From Alteromonas sp. BL110 (GTDB lineage: Bacteria; Pseudomonadota; Gammaproteobacteria; Enterobacterales; Alteromonadaceae), in the NCBI RefSeq assembly GCF_003443615.1, contig NZ_CP031967.1:248001-312000 (forward strand): DNA of 64,000 nt, written 5' to 3'. Shown piece after piece: positions 1 through 8,947 of the stretch. The stretch's first letter is position 1. Each line of letters opens with the position of its first letter. The notes under the pieces were generated by a model that was given only the letters and a program-made list of their open reading frames with translations, was not told the DNA's origin and made no database searches. A program made the translations under genes and the position numbers.

Positions 1-1
1 T

Positions 2-256
2 ACAACCATCGAAAAGCACATCAAAACACTAAATGGAGATATTACGCTGTCTGGTTCAACCCATGTTGCGGGTGACATTGTTTATAAAGAAAGTGAAAGC
101 TCCTGGGGAAACAAGTCAGATAACAAACCCACTCTATCAATTAGTGCCTCTGTTACTGTAGATGGCAATATTGTTTTGCATCGCCCTGTAAACTTAGACA
201 TCGAAAGCGACGATTTAAAGCAAAAAGTCGTTGTAAGCTACAGTGGTGCGCAGTAA
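2..256 (+). CDS. C-terminal end of a beta-repeat (bactofilin/DUF4097-like) protein, partial
   Basis: An open frame runs from the left edge to the TAA at 254-256, giving about 84 residues with no start in the window. The visible part alternates short beta-prone segments (GDITLSGSTHVAGDIVY, then TLSISASVTVDGNIVLHRPVNLDIE). That pattern resembles polymer-forming, beta-helical cell-surface proteins in which 'VNGDI / V.G.I' repeats stack. No catalytic motif is visible. The family call is inference from the repeat texture, and the N-terminus, where a signal peptide would be, is missing. Confidence 0.5.
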   Translation, partial: TTIEKHIKTLNGDITLSGSTHVAGDIVYKESESSWGNKSDNKPTLSISASVTVDGNIVLHRPVNLDIESDDLKQKVVVSYSGAQ

Positions 257-297
257 CGTATCGGCTTAAATATCTAAGCCTAACGTTTCGAAAATAC

Positions 298-870
298 ATG
301 ACTGAACAAGAAAAGATGCTTGCTGGCGAGTTATATTACCCGTCAGACAAAACCTTAACGGCATTGCGAAAGCAATGCCGTATTCAATTGGACGAGCTTA
401 ATGCAACTTGCCAAAGTGACCACAAAAAGCGCACTAAATTGCTAAAGCAGTTGTTTGGCAGTACAGGAAAAAGACTGTACATCGAGTCTTCGTTTAAATG
501 CGATTATGGCGAAAACATCCACGTTGGCGAAAACTTTTATGCCAATTTCAATTGTGTCATTTTGGACGCGGCAAAGGTGACAATTGGTGACAACTGTATG
601 ATAGCACCCCAGGTTGGGCTTTACACAGCCACCCACCCCATAGACCCTGTACAAAGAGCAACAGGTATAGAGTTCGCCAAGCCCATTACTTTAGGCAACA
701 ACTGTTGGATTGGTGGGATGGCGGTGATAAACCCTGGTGTGACATTGGGTGATAATGTAGTTGTGGCCTCTGGCGCGGTAGTAACTAAATCATTCGGTGA
801 TAACCTGGTCATAGGTGGTAATCCTGCCAGAGTAATTAAGGAAATAGAGCCAGGCGAGCAAAGCGTATAA
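298..870 (+). CDS. maa: Maltose/galactoside O-acetyltransferase family (LbH hexapeptide)
   Basis: The 190-residue protein matches the NodL/LacA/Maa family, which moves acetyl groups from acetyl-CoA to sugar hydroxyls in the cytoplasm. An N-terminal helical 'Mac' segment (MLAGELYYPSD, about residues 8-17) is followed by left-handed beta-helix hexapeptide repeats (IHVGENF, VTIGDNC, ITLGNNC, VTLGDNV). The likely catalytic histidine is His113 in TATHPID. The C-terminal GGNPARVI motif is typical. Length is normal for the family. The true sugar acceptor cannot be told from sequence. The ribosome site is weak, and the gene stands alone, convergent with rluB. Confidence 0.88.
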   Translation: MTEQEKMLAGELYYPSDKTLTALRKQCRIQLDELNATCQSDHKKRTKLLKQLFGSTGKRLYIESSFKCDYGENIHVGENFYANFNCVILDAAKVTIGDNCMIAPQVGLYTATHPIDPVQRATGIEFAKPITLGNNCWIGGMAVINPGVTLGDNVVVASGAVVTKSFGDNLVIGGNPARVIKEIEPGEQSV

Positions 871-1002
871 CAACTTAGCGCTAATGCTTTTAGTAAGTGA
901 GAGCTATTAAAAAAGTGTAATTTTCTGAAGAGGTTCTTTTTCAGCAAGACATTCAATAGCTTCATTCGCTAAATTACACTTATTCTGTCAAATCAGAAAT
1001 AT

Positions 1003-1036
1003 TAAAAGGCCGCCGATAAAATTATCAAAGCGGCCT
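1003..1036 (-). terminator. Rho-independent terminator of the rluB-side transcript
   Basis: AGGCCGC (1007-1013) pairs with GCGGCCT (1030-1036). Read on the minus strand, the hairpin is followed by a short T-run (plus-strand AAAA at 1004-1007). It lies just after the rluB stop at 1065. Confidence 0.7.
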
Positions 1037-1064
1037 AGAGTATTTACATAGTTATAGTTAGATG

Positions 1065-1961
1065 CTACTTACGCTTACCGGGGCGTCCAGCGCGTTTGTT
1101 CAAGCCTTGCTGCTTGCGCACTTTGTGCTTTTTAACCGAACGACGCATACGACTTAAGCGGGCGTGGTCAAGTTTACCCTGGCGCACATTAACCATCGTC
1201 TGCGTTTCATCCGGTAACTGAACATGGCTACGAAGCGCGTTTACGTCCTCTAATCCTAGCTCTACCCACGCACCTTGTGGTAGACGTTTTTGCAGTTCGA
1301 TTGGGCCATACTTAACGCGAATAAGACGGCTAACTTGAACGCCTTGAGACTCCCAAAGACGACGTACTTCGCGGTTACGCCCCTCTTTTAACGTTACGTT
1401 ATACCAACGGTTCATGCTTTCATCTTCAGCATGCTGTGGCGTAGGCGCTCCTGAAATTGTCAGGAACTTCGCTTCGCCGTCTTCCAGCTCTACACCTTTT
1501 TGAAGGGTATTAAGTGTTTTGCCTGTTACTTCACCGAATACACGCACTGCGTATTCACGCTCTACTTCGCACTTAGGGTGCATTAGGCGGTTAGCTAATT
1601 CACCATCGTTGGTGAATAACAGTAGGCCACTGGTATTCATATCTAGACGACCAACCGTGATCCAGCGCCCTAATCGAATAGCGGGAAGACGGTCAAATAC
1701 TGTATCTCGACCTTCGGGGTCGTGACGGCTGCACAATTCACCTTCAGGCTTATTGTACATCAACACACGGCAGACAGGCTGTTCTGTCTGACGAGATAAC
1801 AAATGACCATCAACACGAATTTGTGCGGTGTGATCGACTCTATCTCCTAATGTTGCTTTGGTGCCACCGACCGATACTCGGCCTTCTTCAATCCAACGTT
1901 CCATTTCTCGTCGCGAGCCTAGCCCTTGGTTAGCCAGTACTTTTTGCAACTTTTCAGTCAT
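1065..1961 (-). CDS. rluB: 23S rRNA pseudouridine(2605) synthase RluB
   Basis: The 298-residue protein has an N-terminal S4 RNA-binding domain (about residues 1-60). The catalytic domain follows, with the signature [11 protein letters not shown]; Asp107 is the expected nucleophile. The C-terminus is a strongly basic tail ending GRPGKRK, typical of RluB and likely to contact rRNA. It isomerises a uridine of 23S rRNA during ribosome maturation. It sits downstream of scpAB, the usual arrangement in gammaproteobacteria. RluE/RluF belong to the same superfamily, but the S4 domain, tail and neighbours favour RluB. Confidence 0.93.
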   Translation of the reverse strand: MTEKLQKVLANQGLGSRREMERWIEEGRVSVGGTKATLGDRVDHTAQIRVDGHLLSRQTEQPVCRVLMYNKPEGELCSRHDPEGRDTVFDRLPAIRLGRWITVGRLDMNTSGLLLFTNDGELANRLMHPKCEVEREYAVRVFGEVTGKTLNTLQKGVELEDGEAKFLTISGAPTPQHAEDESMNRWYNVTLKEGRNREVRRLWESQGVQVSRLIRVKYGPIELQKRLPQGAWVELGLEDVNALRSHVQLPDETQTMVNVRQGKLDHARLSRMRRSVKKHKVRKQQGLNKRAGRPGKRK

Positions 1962-2001
1962 GGGTTTTCACTCTTTAATTGCTTGTTTACGGTCGCACGG
2001 T

Positions 2002-2601
2002 CTATTTTGACGGTGCCTCATTTAACACCTTAAGCGGCGAGTCTGACGCAACGCTTTCAGCCATGTTTTCGAAAGCATCAGCATTGGGCAAATCGCTCAA
2101 CGACGTCATCGAAAAATAGTCTAAGAAGCCTTTGGTAGTTGCGTAAAGCGCTGGTCGCCCAGGCACTTCTTTGTGGCCAACTACCTTCACCCAGTCTCGT
2201 TCTGTGAGTGTCTTTATAATATTACTGCTTACCGCCACGCCCCTAACCTGCTCTATTTCTCCGCGGGTTATAGGTTGGCGATAGGCAATGAGTGCCAAAG
2301 TTTCGAGCATTGCTCTAGAATACTTCGGCGCATTCTCTTGCCACAATTTACTTAACCACGGACTTAATGCATCTAACGACTGAAAGCGATAGCCACTTGC
2401 TACTTCCACCAGTTGAATGCCTCTTGGCTGATAGTCAAGCTTTAGCTCGTTGAGTACCTTACTCAAGGTTCTATCAGCAACGGTAAACTCATTAAGTACC
2501 GTTTCTTTTAAATGCTGCTTTGAAATAGGTTTATCAGCGACAAATATTGCTGCCTCGACCAATTGCTTAAGCTGCGCCGTGTTAATTTTCTTCATGGGCA
2601 C
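2002..2601 (-). CDS. scpB: Segregation and condensation protein B
   Basis: The 199-residue protein has the tandem winged-helix pattern of ScpB, including LKQLVEAAIFVADKPIS near the N-terminus and ETLALIAYRQPITRGEIEQVRG in the centre. ScpB dimers bind ScpA and regulate the bacterial SMC condensin that organises and segregates the chromosome. The start overlaps the end of scpA by 20 bases, so the two are probably translationally coupled. A second in-frame ATG two codons later is also possible. No smc gene is present in the window. Confidence 0.94.
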   Translation of the reverse strand: MPMKKINTAQLKQLVEAAIFVADKPISKQHLKETVLNEFTVADRTLSKVLNELKLDYQPRGIQLVEVASGYRFQSLDALSPWLSKLWQENAPKYSRAMLETLALIAYRQPITRGEIEQVRGVAVSSNIIKTLTERDWVKVVGHKEVPGRPALYATTKGFLDYFSMTSLSDLPNADAFENMAESVASDSPLKVLNEAPSK

Positions 2602-3475
2602 CTAATTTTACATGAATTTTTGCATAAGGACCTGCCTGAATGCATAAAATTAGCTGTTCTTTTACTAATTCTAAAATGGCTAAGAAGCAAACCACCACGC
2701 CAGCTTTTCCTTCTTCAGCGGTAAACAGGCGCTCAAGCGGCGTATATTCTGTAGATGTAAGTAACGACAGAATAAGCGACATGCGCTCTCGCGTGCTTAA
2801 TGCTTCCCGTGCAATAGTATGGTGTTCAAAAGCTTCAGCGCGCTTCATGGCCGCGCTAAACGCTAATACAATTTCGGCCAGAGAGACATCGGGCTCAATA
2901 CGAATTGGCGCCACACTCTCACTTAATTCGACGTGAGTGGTAAAAATGTCTCGCTCAAGCCTTGGCTGTATATCTAAATCTTCCGCCGCTTGCTTTACTA
3001 GTTCGTATTCTTTTAATCGGCGAATAAGCTCTGCCCGAGGGTCTTCTTCCTCATCAGCGTCGTCACTGCGTTTAGGTAATAAAAGCCTAGACTTTATTTC
3101 TGCCAATATGGCTGCCATCAACAAATACTCTGCCGCCAATTCTAATTTCAGCGACATCATGGCATCCACATATTCCATATACTGCTTGGTAACATCGGCA
3201 ATAGGCAGTGTGGTGATATCAAACTTTTGCTTTCTGATGAGGTAAAGCAATAAGTCGAGAGGACCTTCAAAGGTTTCTAGAATAACTTCTAACGCATCGG
3301 GAGGTATGAAGAGATCTTCAGGTTTCTCAATAAGCGCTTCGCCATTAATAAACGCAAGCGGCAACGGTTGTTGAACAGGTGTGGCAAGCTCCTCGTCAAG
3401 AGGGGCTTCATGACTTTTATTATTTTTTTCAACAAGCTCTGACACAGTTCCACAACCGTTTTTACGCGCTAACAA
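2582..3475 (-). CDS. scpA: Segregation and condensation protein A (kleisin)
   Basis: The protein carries the ScpA core from about residue 60, starting with FEGPLDLLLYLIRKQKFDI and continuing ITKQ-like, AAEYLLMAAILAEIKSRLLLP, then a C-terminal winged helix. ScpA is the kleisin that bridges SMC heads. The first ~55 residues are low-complexity and not part of the conserved domain, so the true start may be internal; no better ribosome site decided it. It is followed immediately by scpB in the same direction, with yciO and rnm upstream. Confidence 0.93.
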   Translation of the reverse strand: MLARKNGCGTVSELVEKNNKSHEAPLDEELATPVQQPLPLAFINGEALIEKPEDLFIPPDALEVILETFEGPLDLLLYLIRKQKFDITTLPIADVTKQYMEYVDAMMSLKLELAAEYLLMAAILAEIKSRLLLPKRSDDADEEEDPRAELIRRLKEYELVKQAAEDLDIQPRLERDIFTTHVELSESVAPIRIEPDVSLAEIVLAFSAAMKRAEAFEHHTIAREALSTRERMSLILSLLTSTEYTPLERLFTAEEGKAGVVVCFLAILELVKEQLILCIQAGPYAKIHVKLGAHEEN

Positions 3476-3640
3476 AGCGGCGATTATTGATATTATTATT
3501 TACGCGTTCATACAAGGACCTATTGTGCGTTGCTGTACATCCCCGTACAACAGGCCCCGGAAATTTAGCTTACGGTTTCTTACTATAACTTTCACCTGCA
3601 ACTAGCAAAAAAAGCTATTTAAAAACCAGGCAAACGAAAG

Positions 3641-4261
3641 TTACTCAAATGGAGACGGATCACCCGTACCATGGCGCACTATAGCTGGTGTATCTTCCGA
3701 CAAATCCACTACGGTAGTCGGCTGCTCACCAATGTAACCACCATGGATGATAAGCCCAACTTGCTTTTCCAGATTATCACGGATGACATCAGGGTCTGAC
3801 TCTGCCATGGTATTACCTGGCAAAATCAAAGACGTAGACATCAATGGCTCGCCAAGTTCTTCCAATAATGCCAATGCAATCGCGTTATCCGGTACGCGAA
3901 TACCAATGGTTTTGCGTTTCGGGTTTTGCAAGCGCTTTGGTACTTCGCGTGTCGCTTTCAACACAAACGTGTAACGCCCCGGCGTGTTATTTTTAATTTG
4001 CCTAAATGCCGTGTTATCTACCTTTGCGTAAATTGATAGCTCGGACATATCCCGGCACATTAACGTAAAATTGTGGTCTTTATCAATTTGACGAATACGA
4101 CATAACTGCTCAAGCGCCTTTTTGTCTTCCATTTGACAGCCTATAGCGTAGCCTGAGTCTGTTGGATACACTACTACAGCGCCTTCTCGAATTAACTCGC
4201 ATGCCTGGCTAATTAGGCGTTTTTGCGGGTTGTCTGGGTGAACATAGAAAAATTGACTCAT
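3641..4261 (-). CDS. yciO: YciO family protein (TsaC/Sua5 fold)
   Basis: This is a 206-residue YrdC-like protein. ACELIREGAVVVYPTDSGYAIGCQ and the later GIRVPD and LMSTSLILPG motifs define the threonylcarbamoyl-AMP synthase fold. YciO is a paralogue of TsaC/TsaC2 that lacks strong tRNA t6A synthase activity in E. coli; its physiological role is unclear. I chose the ATG at 4261 because it is preceded by a GGAAG ribosome site and begins with the conserved MSQFFYVHP. The open frame extends 54 codons upstream but that part has no family similarity. It lies between rnm and scpA, close to trp as in enterics. Confidence 0.88.
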   Translation of the reverse strand: MSQFFYVHPDNPQKRLISQACELIREGAVVVYPTDSGYAIGCQMEDKKALEQLCRIRQIDKDHNFTLMCRDMSELSIYAKVDNTAFRQIKNNTPGRYTFVLKATREVPKRLQNPKRKTIGIRVPDNAIALALLEELGEPLMSTSLILPGNTMAESDPDVIRDNLEKQVGLIIHGGYIGEQPTTVVDLSEDTPAIVRHGTGDPSPFE

Positions 4262-4499
4262 AAATACTTCCTTTTCTAAAAAAAGTGTAGGCTGATGAAG
4301 TGCAGGCCAATAGTGCCGTAACGCCGCAAAGGCGACTGACTGTATTTTTACTAGTCTCCACTTACTCGGTTCGTCGCTACACTTTTTGTGAATGCGGTTC
4401 ACGATTATTACACTTGTTGGCAAAAGTGCTTATCAACTGTGAATAACCATTTCCCCTTAATCACTGTTTTATACCACAAACTTGGCCAATTAGATTTTC

Positions 4500-5369
4500 T
4501 TAACCCTCAGCCGTTTGCCCTTCAAACTGCTGCCAATTATGCCACACTGGCGTGAGCTTACTGCTAATGCCCAAGTTCTTACCTAATTCAGTCCAACGAG
4601 AAGGAAAATGAAAATCTGAGCCCGCTGATGCTAACAATTGATGGGTTTGTGCAAGCTCATTAATAAGCTCTTGCTTAGTTTTATTAATGCCTGGAAATGC
4701 GGTTTCAATGGCATCACCACCCGCTTGTTCAAAAAGGGCAACTAAGCGCCTAAGCCATTTTGCCGTCATGTCATAATGGGCTGGGTGAGCCAGTACAGCT
4801 TGACCACCTGCATCGTGGATCCACGCGATAGCCGTTTCAATACTTGGCCATTCAGCTTTCACTGCCGCACGTTTACCTTTACCCAGATACTTTTTAAACG
4901 CGGCATCCATACTCGGTACACCGTAATTGTTAACCAGTACTCTCGCGAAGTGAGCCCGCGTTACCTGACCAACCCCGGCTAATGTTTTCGCCCGCGCCAA
5001 AACACCTTCAAACCCACATTTTTCAAGCTTATTGGCAATTTTTTCAGCCCGAGCTTCGCGCGTTTCCGATTGACCTTGTAGACGTTCAAGAAACGTTGGG
5101 CAGTGTCTGTCCACATTCAATCCAACAATATGGATATCGAAACTATGCCAAGTGGTGGAAATTTCAACACCATCAATAATAGTTAATGCACGTTTTTGCT
5201 TTGATTGAGTAGCATGCGCTTCTTCTAAACCAGCAACGGTATCGTGATCAGTTACGGCAAGCGCATCCACCTGCATGGTGTGCGCGCGAAGGATTAACTC
5301 TTCTGGCGTTAGGTGGCCATCAGAAAATTTTGTGTGGCTATGTAGATCTATTTTCAATGTCTTATGCAA
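4500..5369 (-). CDS. rnm: PHP-domain 5'-3' RNase / nucleotide phosphatase RNase AM (YciV/TrpH)
   Basis: The 289-residue PHP-domain protein shows metal-ligand motifs DLHSHTKFSDG near the N-terminus, AVTDHDT, GVEIST, AHPAHYD and a C-terminal GSDFHFPS. These are the PHP metal sites. E. coli RNase AM matures the 5' ends of rRNAs and degrades short RNAs, and its gene also lies beside trp. One copy of the dispersed repeat is embedded in the coding sequence, translated as VDRHC at about residues 86-90. It is divergent from the trp operon. Confidence 0.9.
   Translation of the reverse strand: MHKTLKIDLHSHTKFSDGHLTPEELILRAHTMQVDALAVTDHDTVAGLEEAHATQSKQKRALTIIDGVEISTTWHSFDIHIVGLNVDRHCPTFLERLQGQSETREARAEKIANKLEKCGFEGVLARAKTLAGVGQVTRAHFARVLVNNYGVPSMDAAFKKYLGKGKRAAVKAEWPSIETAIAWIHDAGGQAVLAHPAHYDMTAKWLRRLVALFEQAGGDAIETAFPGINKTKQELINELAQTHQLLASAGSDFHFPSRWTELGKNLGISSKLTPVWHNWQQFEGQTAEG
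5101..5114 (+). repeat. AAGTGTCTGTCCAC-family repeat, copy inside rnm
   Basis: CAGTGTCTGTCCAC lies within the PHP gene and is read in-frame on the opposite strand as NVDRHC. It is one of only two copies between 1 and 12 kb. Confidence 0.7.
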
Positions 5370-5377
5370 ATTTTAGG

Positions 5378-5431
5378 TTGACACAAAGGGCAATTTGTTT
5401 TCTTCTATATAAACAAAGTATACGTACTAAC
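5378..5431 (+). promoter_or_regulatory. Probable trp operon promoter region
   Basis: This is the rnm/trp intergenic region. TTGACA occurs at 5378-5383 but has no well-spaced -10 on the plus strand. A better-spaced pair is TTGTTT (5395-5400) and TATACG (5419-5424), 18 bases apart, which would start transcription near 5431, shortly before the leader peptide. The AGTA...TACT inverted repeat at 5417-5428 overlaps this -10 and could be a repressor site, but it does not closely match the enteric TrpR operator. Confidence 0.35.
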
Positions 5432-5501
5432 GGCTTCAAATCCTATTGAAGTTTGTAGAAACAACGAGTAATTCATGCATTCATACGACATTTCGACAAC
5501 A

Positions 5502-5540
5502 ATGACAGTTGCAGCTTGGTGGTGGCACTCCCTAACTTAA
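5502..5540 (+). CDS. trpL: trp operon leader peptide TrpL
   Basis: A 12-residue open frame reads MTVAAWWWHSLT and stops at 5538-5540. Three consecutive Trp codons (TGG at 5517-5525) just before an attenuator hairpin and trpE are the hallmark of ribosome-mediated transcription attenuation. When charged tRNA-Trp is scarce, the ribosome would stall on these codons and allow the antiterminator to form. The peptide itself need not have any other role. Confidence 0.88.
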   Translation: MTVAAWWWHSLT

Positions 5541-5608
5541 CGGGCGGTGTGCACTGTAGTGCGTGAATGAAAACACTTAAAGGCCCGTTTATACGGGCCT
5601 TTTTTTTA
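5539..5608 (+). terminator. trp attenuator: antiterminator and terminator hairpins
   Basis: AGGCCCGT (5581-5588) pairs with ACGGGCCT (5593-5600), followed by eight or more Ts: an intrinsic terminator ahead of trpE. AACGGGC (5539-5545), overlapping the trpL stop, can pair instead with GCCCGTT (5583-5589). That gives the mutually exclusive antiterminator. The geometry (leader peptide, strand 2, strand 3, strand 4, T-tract) matches classic enteric trp attenuation. Confidence 0.85.
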
Positions 5609-5635
5609 TCTTTTTGCAGTTGGAGAGTAGCAAAA

Positions 5636-7294
5636 ATGAGTTTAGCGGAACTGGGGACCTCCCCAGGTAAGGTAGAGACAATTGAACAAGTAGGGCACTA
5701 TGTAGATGACCCACTTGCTGCGTTTGCCCACCTTTGCGGAAGCAAAAGCAACGCGCTGCTTTTGGAATCGGCAGAAATCGATTCTAAAGACGATTTACAA
5801 AGCTTATTAATGGTTGATGCAGCCCTGCGCATGGAATGTAGAGGCAACCGAGTAGAAGTAAAAGCACTGACCGGCAACGGCGCTTCAGTATTGCCTTTGT
5901 TTGCCACTCATGCTCCTGACGGCTTGCATGTAAAAGAAAGGACAGACACTTCAATTACGATGGTATGCGATGAAGCTGATGGCGAGCTTGATGAAGACAG
6001 TCGTTTAAAGGCCGCAAGCGTAATGGACGCGCTTCGCATTGTTATCAATAAAATAACGCCTATTCGCCAACACCCGCACGCCATATTTTTAGGCGGCGTT
6101 TTTGCCTACGACATGCTGGCAGGCTTTGAAAAGTTGCCTGACGTAGCAGAAGGTGAAAATGACTGTCCAGACTTTGTGTTTTACTTGGCAGAAACTCTAA
6201 TTACCGTTGACCACCAAACCCGCGAAACCCATTTAATCGGCAGTGTTTTTAGCGGAGAAGACGTTGCCCAGCAATACTTTGCCATTGCACAGCGCTTAGA
6301 AGCAATTCATCAGCAGTTACACGATATGCCTGCCAAGCCCGTGCTAGTAAGCACAGAAGCAGAAAGTGGACAGTCACTTTCTTCTTTTGACCCGGGCGCT
6401 GAAGTTAGCGTTAATTTAAGTGATGAACAATTTTGCAGTCACGTGCTTGACTTAAAGCAGCATATTTTAGCTGGCGACATATTTCAGGTTGTGCCCTCGC
6501 GCACATTCTCTCTCCCCTGCCCGTCACCGCTACTTGCTTACGCTAAACTAAAAGAATCAAACCCAAGCCCTTACATGTTTTACATGCAAGATGCCGCTTT
6601 CAGCATATTTGGCGCCTCTCCAGAGTCAGCACTTAAGTACGAACGGGAAAGTAATCAGGTAGAGATTTACCCGATTGCAGGCACGCGTCCTCGCGGAAAG
6701 CGTCCAGATGGTAGTATTGATATGGATTTGGACAGTCGCATTGAACTAAACCTTCGCGAAGACACCAAAGAAAAGTCTGAGCACATCATGCTGGTTGACC
6801 TTGCCCGAAACGATGTGGCAAAGGTGAGTCGTCCGGGCACGCGCTATGTGAAAGACTTGCTTAAAGTCGACCGTTACTCTCATGTGATGCACTTAGTATC
6901 GCGCGTAGTTGGCCAATTGCGTGACGACTTAGATCCACTGCACGCTTATCAAGCCTGCATGAATATGGGCACCCTAGTTGGCGCACCAAAAGTAAGCGCA
7001 GCGACGTTAATTCGCGAAGTAGAGAAAAAACGCCGCGGCAGTTATGGCGGCGCGGTTGGCTACTTGAATGGTCAAGGCGATATGGACACCTGCATTGTCA
7101 TCCGCTCAGCGTTTGTGAAAAACGGCACGGCTTATATTCAAGCGGGTGCAGGCGTAGTATATGACTCGGTTCCACAAGCTGAAGCTGATGAAACCCGCGC
7201 TAAGGCGCAAGCGGTAATTGGTGCAGTAAAAGCAGCGCTACAAAAAGAAGCTGAAAGTATCAACGTTGCATTAAATGAAGGAGGCAACGCATGA
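5636..7294 (+). CDS. trpE: Anthranilate synthase component I
   Basis: A 552-residue chorismate-utilising enzyme that makes anthranilate with TrpG, the first committed step of tryptophan synthesis. LLES at residues 42-45 is the Trp feedback-binding motif. The C-terminal half carries the chorismate-binding signatures, including [20 protein letters not shown] and GAPKVSA. I chose the ATG at 5636 because TGGAGAG (5621-5627) is a good ribosome site; an upstream in-frame ATG at 5567 falls before the attenuator hairpin and would be unsuitable. The stop overlaps the trpG start (ATGA). Confidence 0.96.
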   Translation: MSLAELGTSPGKVETIEQVGHYVDDPLAAFAHLCGSKSNALLLESAEIDSKDDLQSLLMVDAALRMECRGNRVEVKALTGNGASVLPLFATHAPDGLHVKERTDTSITMVCDEADGELDEDSRLKAASVMDALRIVINKITPIRQHPHAIFLGGVFAYDMLAGFEKLPDVAEGENDCPDFVFYLAETLITVDHQTRETHLIGSVFSGEDVAQQYFAIAQRLEAIHQQLHDMPAKPVLVSTEAESGQSLSSFDPGAEVSVNLSDEQFCSHVLDLKQHILAGDIFQVVPSRTFSLPCPSPLLAYAKLKESNPSPYMFYMQDAAFSIFGASPESALKYERESNQVEIYPIAGTRPRGKRPDGSIDMDLDSRIELNLREDTKEKSEHIMLVDLARNDVAKVSRPGTRYVKDLLKVDRYSHVMHLVSRVVGQLRDDLDPLHAYQACMNMGTLVGAPKVSAATLIREVEKKRRGSYGGAVGYLNGQGDMDTCIVIRSAFVKNGTAYIQAGAGVVYDSVPQAEADETRAKAQAVIGAVKAALQKEAESINVALNEGGNA

Positions 7295-7923
7295 ATCAGC
7301 AAGTGACCACCCTATTTTTGCTCGACAATGTAGACTCATTTACCTACAACCTTGTTGACGAACTGCGCACCTTAAATCTAGACATTAAAGTGTATCGCAA
7401 CACGGTTTCAGCAGATGCTTTGTTTGAAAGAATGCAGGAACAAGCAACGAAAGGCCCTGTGCTTCTTATGTTGTCGCCAGGTCCAGGCGCACCAAGTGAA
7501 GCTGGATGTATGCCTGAGCTACTTAAAAAGGTACACGGGGTGTTCCCCGTAATTGGTATTTGTTTAGGCCATCAAGCTATTGTTGAGCATTACGGCGGCA
7601 CCGTAGGTCGCGCCAGCCAAGTTATGCACGGCAAGTCTTCTGCAATTACCCATTCTGAAGATGCCATGTTCAAAGGCTTACAGCAGCCTTTACACGTAGC
7701 ACGATACCACTCTTTAGTGGCACATACATTGCCTGAAAAGCTTACTGTGTGCGCATCTACAATAAACGATGATGGCAGTGAAGCTGTAATGGCAGTTTAC
7801 AATAGCGAAGATCGCATGTTGGGTTTCCAGTTTCACCCAGAATCTATTTTAACAGCCCACGGTAGTTTGCTGTTAAAACAAAGTATTGATTATTTAACGT
7901 TACAGGGAGCGAACCATGCTTAA
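7291..7923 (+). CDS. trpG: Anthranilate synthase component II (glutamine amidotransferase)
   Basis: The 210-residue class I glutamine amidotransferase has the nucleophile Cys91 in GICLGHQ and the His182/Glu184 pair in FHPES, with the oxyanion segment SPGPGAP. It supplies ammonia to TrpE. It is a stand-alone subunit, not fused to TrpD as in E. coli. The start overlaps the trpE stop by four bases, and its end overlaps trpD by eight, so translation is coupled through the operon. Confidence 0.95.
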   Translation: MNQQVTTLFLLDNVDSFTYNLVDELRTLNLDIKVYRNTVSADALFERMQEQATKGPVLLMLSPGPGAPSEAGCMPELLKKVHGVFPVIGICLGHQAIVEHYGGTVGRASQVMHGKSSAITHSEDAMFKGLQQPLHVARYHSLVAHTLPEKLTVCASTINDDGSEAVMAVYNSEDRMLGFQFHPESILTAHGSLLLKQSIDYLTLQGANHA

Positions 7924-8947
7924 CGCAGGCCCTCTACTAGAACAAATTATGTTGCGCGAACCGCTGTCGCAAACCGAGGCTTACAGCTTGTTTAACAGCA
8001 TCATGCACGGTGAGCAAAGCGAAGTGATGATTGCTTCAGTGCTGACTGCGCTGAAAATGAAAAAAGAATCTCCCGGTGAAATTGCGGGTGCAGCGAGTGC
8101 CATGGTTGCCAATGCACTGCCCTTCCCAACACCGTCTTATGAGTTTGCAGACATCGTGGGTACAGGTGGCGATGGCCACAACACCATTAATATTTCTAGT
8201 GCAGCTGGGGTGGTTGCCGCATCTTGTGGTGTGAAGGTGGCGAAACACGGTAATCGCAGTGTATCGAGCAAATCTGGATCAGCCGATTTGTTTCGCCAAT
8301 TTGGACTTAACTTAGAGATAAGCCCAGAAACTTCGCGTAAGTGCCTAGATGAAGCAAATTTCACATTTCTTTTTGCGCCGGTATATCACGCAGGTATGCG
8401 CCACGCAGCCCCCGTGCGCGCTGCGATGAAGACCAGAACCTTGTTTAATATACTGGGGCCACTGGCAAACCCGGCGGGTCCAACTCACGGCGTTTTCGGC
8501 GTATACTCCCCCGAACTGCTTGAACCTTACGCAAAAACCCTTATGCTGCTTGGCCAACACCGCGCAATGATAGTGCATGGCGATGGCTTGGATGAACTGG
8601 CGCTTCACGGCGAATCAATGATTTACGACCTTGAGCATGGCGACATCCGCAAGCTTACCGTTACAGCTGAAGACTTCGGTTTACCTCATTATCCTCTTTC
8701 GGCGATTGAAGGTGGCGAGCCTGAAGAAAACCGACAGTTTGTTGAAGCAGCGCTAAACGGCGAAGGCAAAGAGGCGCACCGCGCGGCTATCGCAATGAAT
8801 TGCGGAGCACTGTTGAAAGTAACCGGTAAAGCCTCAACCTTTAAAGAAGGGGCAGAAATGGCAATGAACGCTATGACCGAAGGGTTACCCATGCAGTTAT
8901 TAACGAAAGTTGCCAAAATTACTCAGGAGGTAAGCACGAATGGCTAA
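7916..8947 (+). CDS. trpD: Anthranilate phosphoribosyltransferase
   Basis: The 343-residue enzyme joins anthranilate to [20 protein letters not shown] (about residues 79-94) and [17 protein letters not shown] contain the PRPP/anthranilate-binding GTGGD and KHGNR motifs, and the later [16 protein letters not shown] is also conserved. Length is typical of the monofunctional enzyme. The stop overlaps the start of trpC by eight bases. Confidence 0.96.
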   Translation: MLNAGPLLEQIMLREPLSQTEAYSLFNSIMHGEQSEVMIASVLTALKMKKESPGEIAGAASAMVANALPFPTPSYEFADIVGTGGDGHNTINISSAAGVVAASCGVKVAKHGNRSVSSKSGSADLFRQFGLNLEISPETSRKCLDEANFTFLFAPVYHAGMRHAAPVRAAMKTRTLFNILGPLANPAGPTHGVFGVYSPELLEPYAKTLMLLGQHRAMIVHGDGLDELALHGESMIYDLEHGDIRKLTVTAEDFGLPHYPLSAIEGGEPEENRQFVEAALNGEGKEAHRAAIAMNCGALLKVTGKASTFKEGAEMAMNAMTEGLPMQLLTKVAKITQEVSTNG

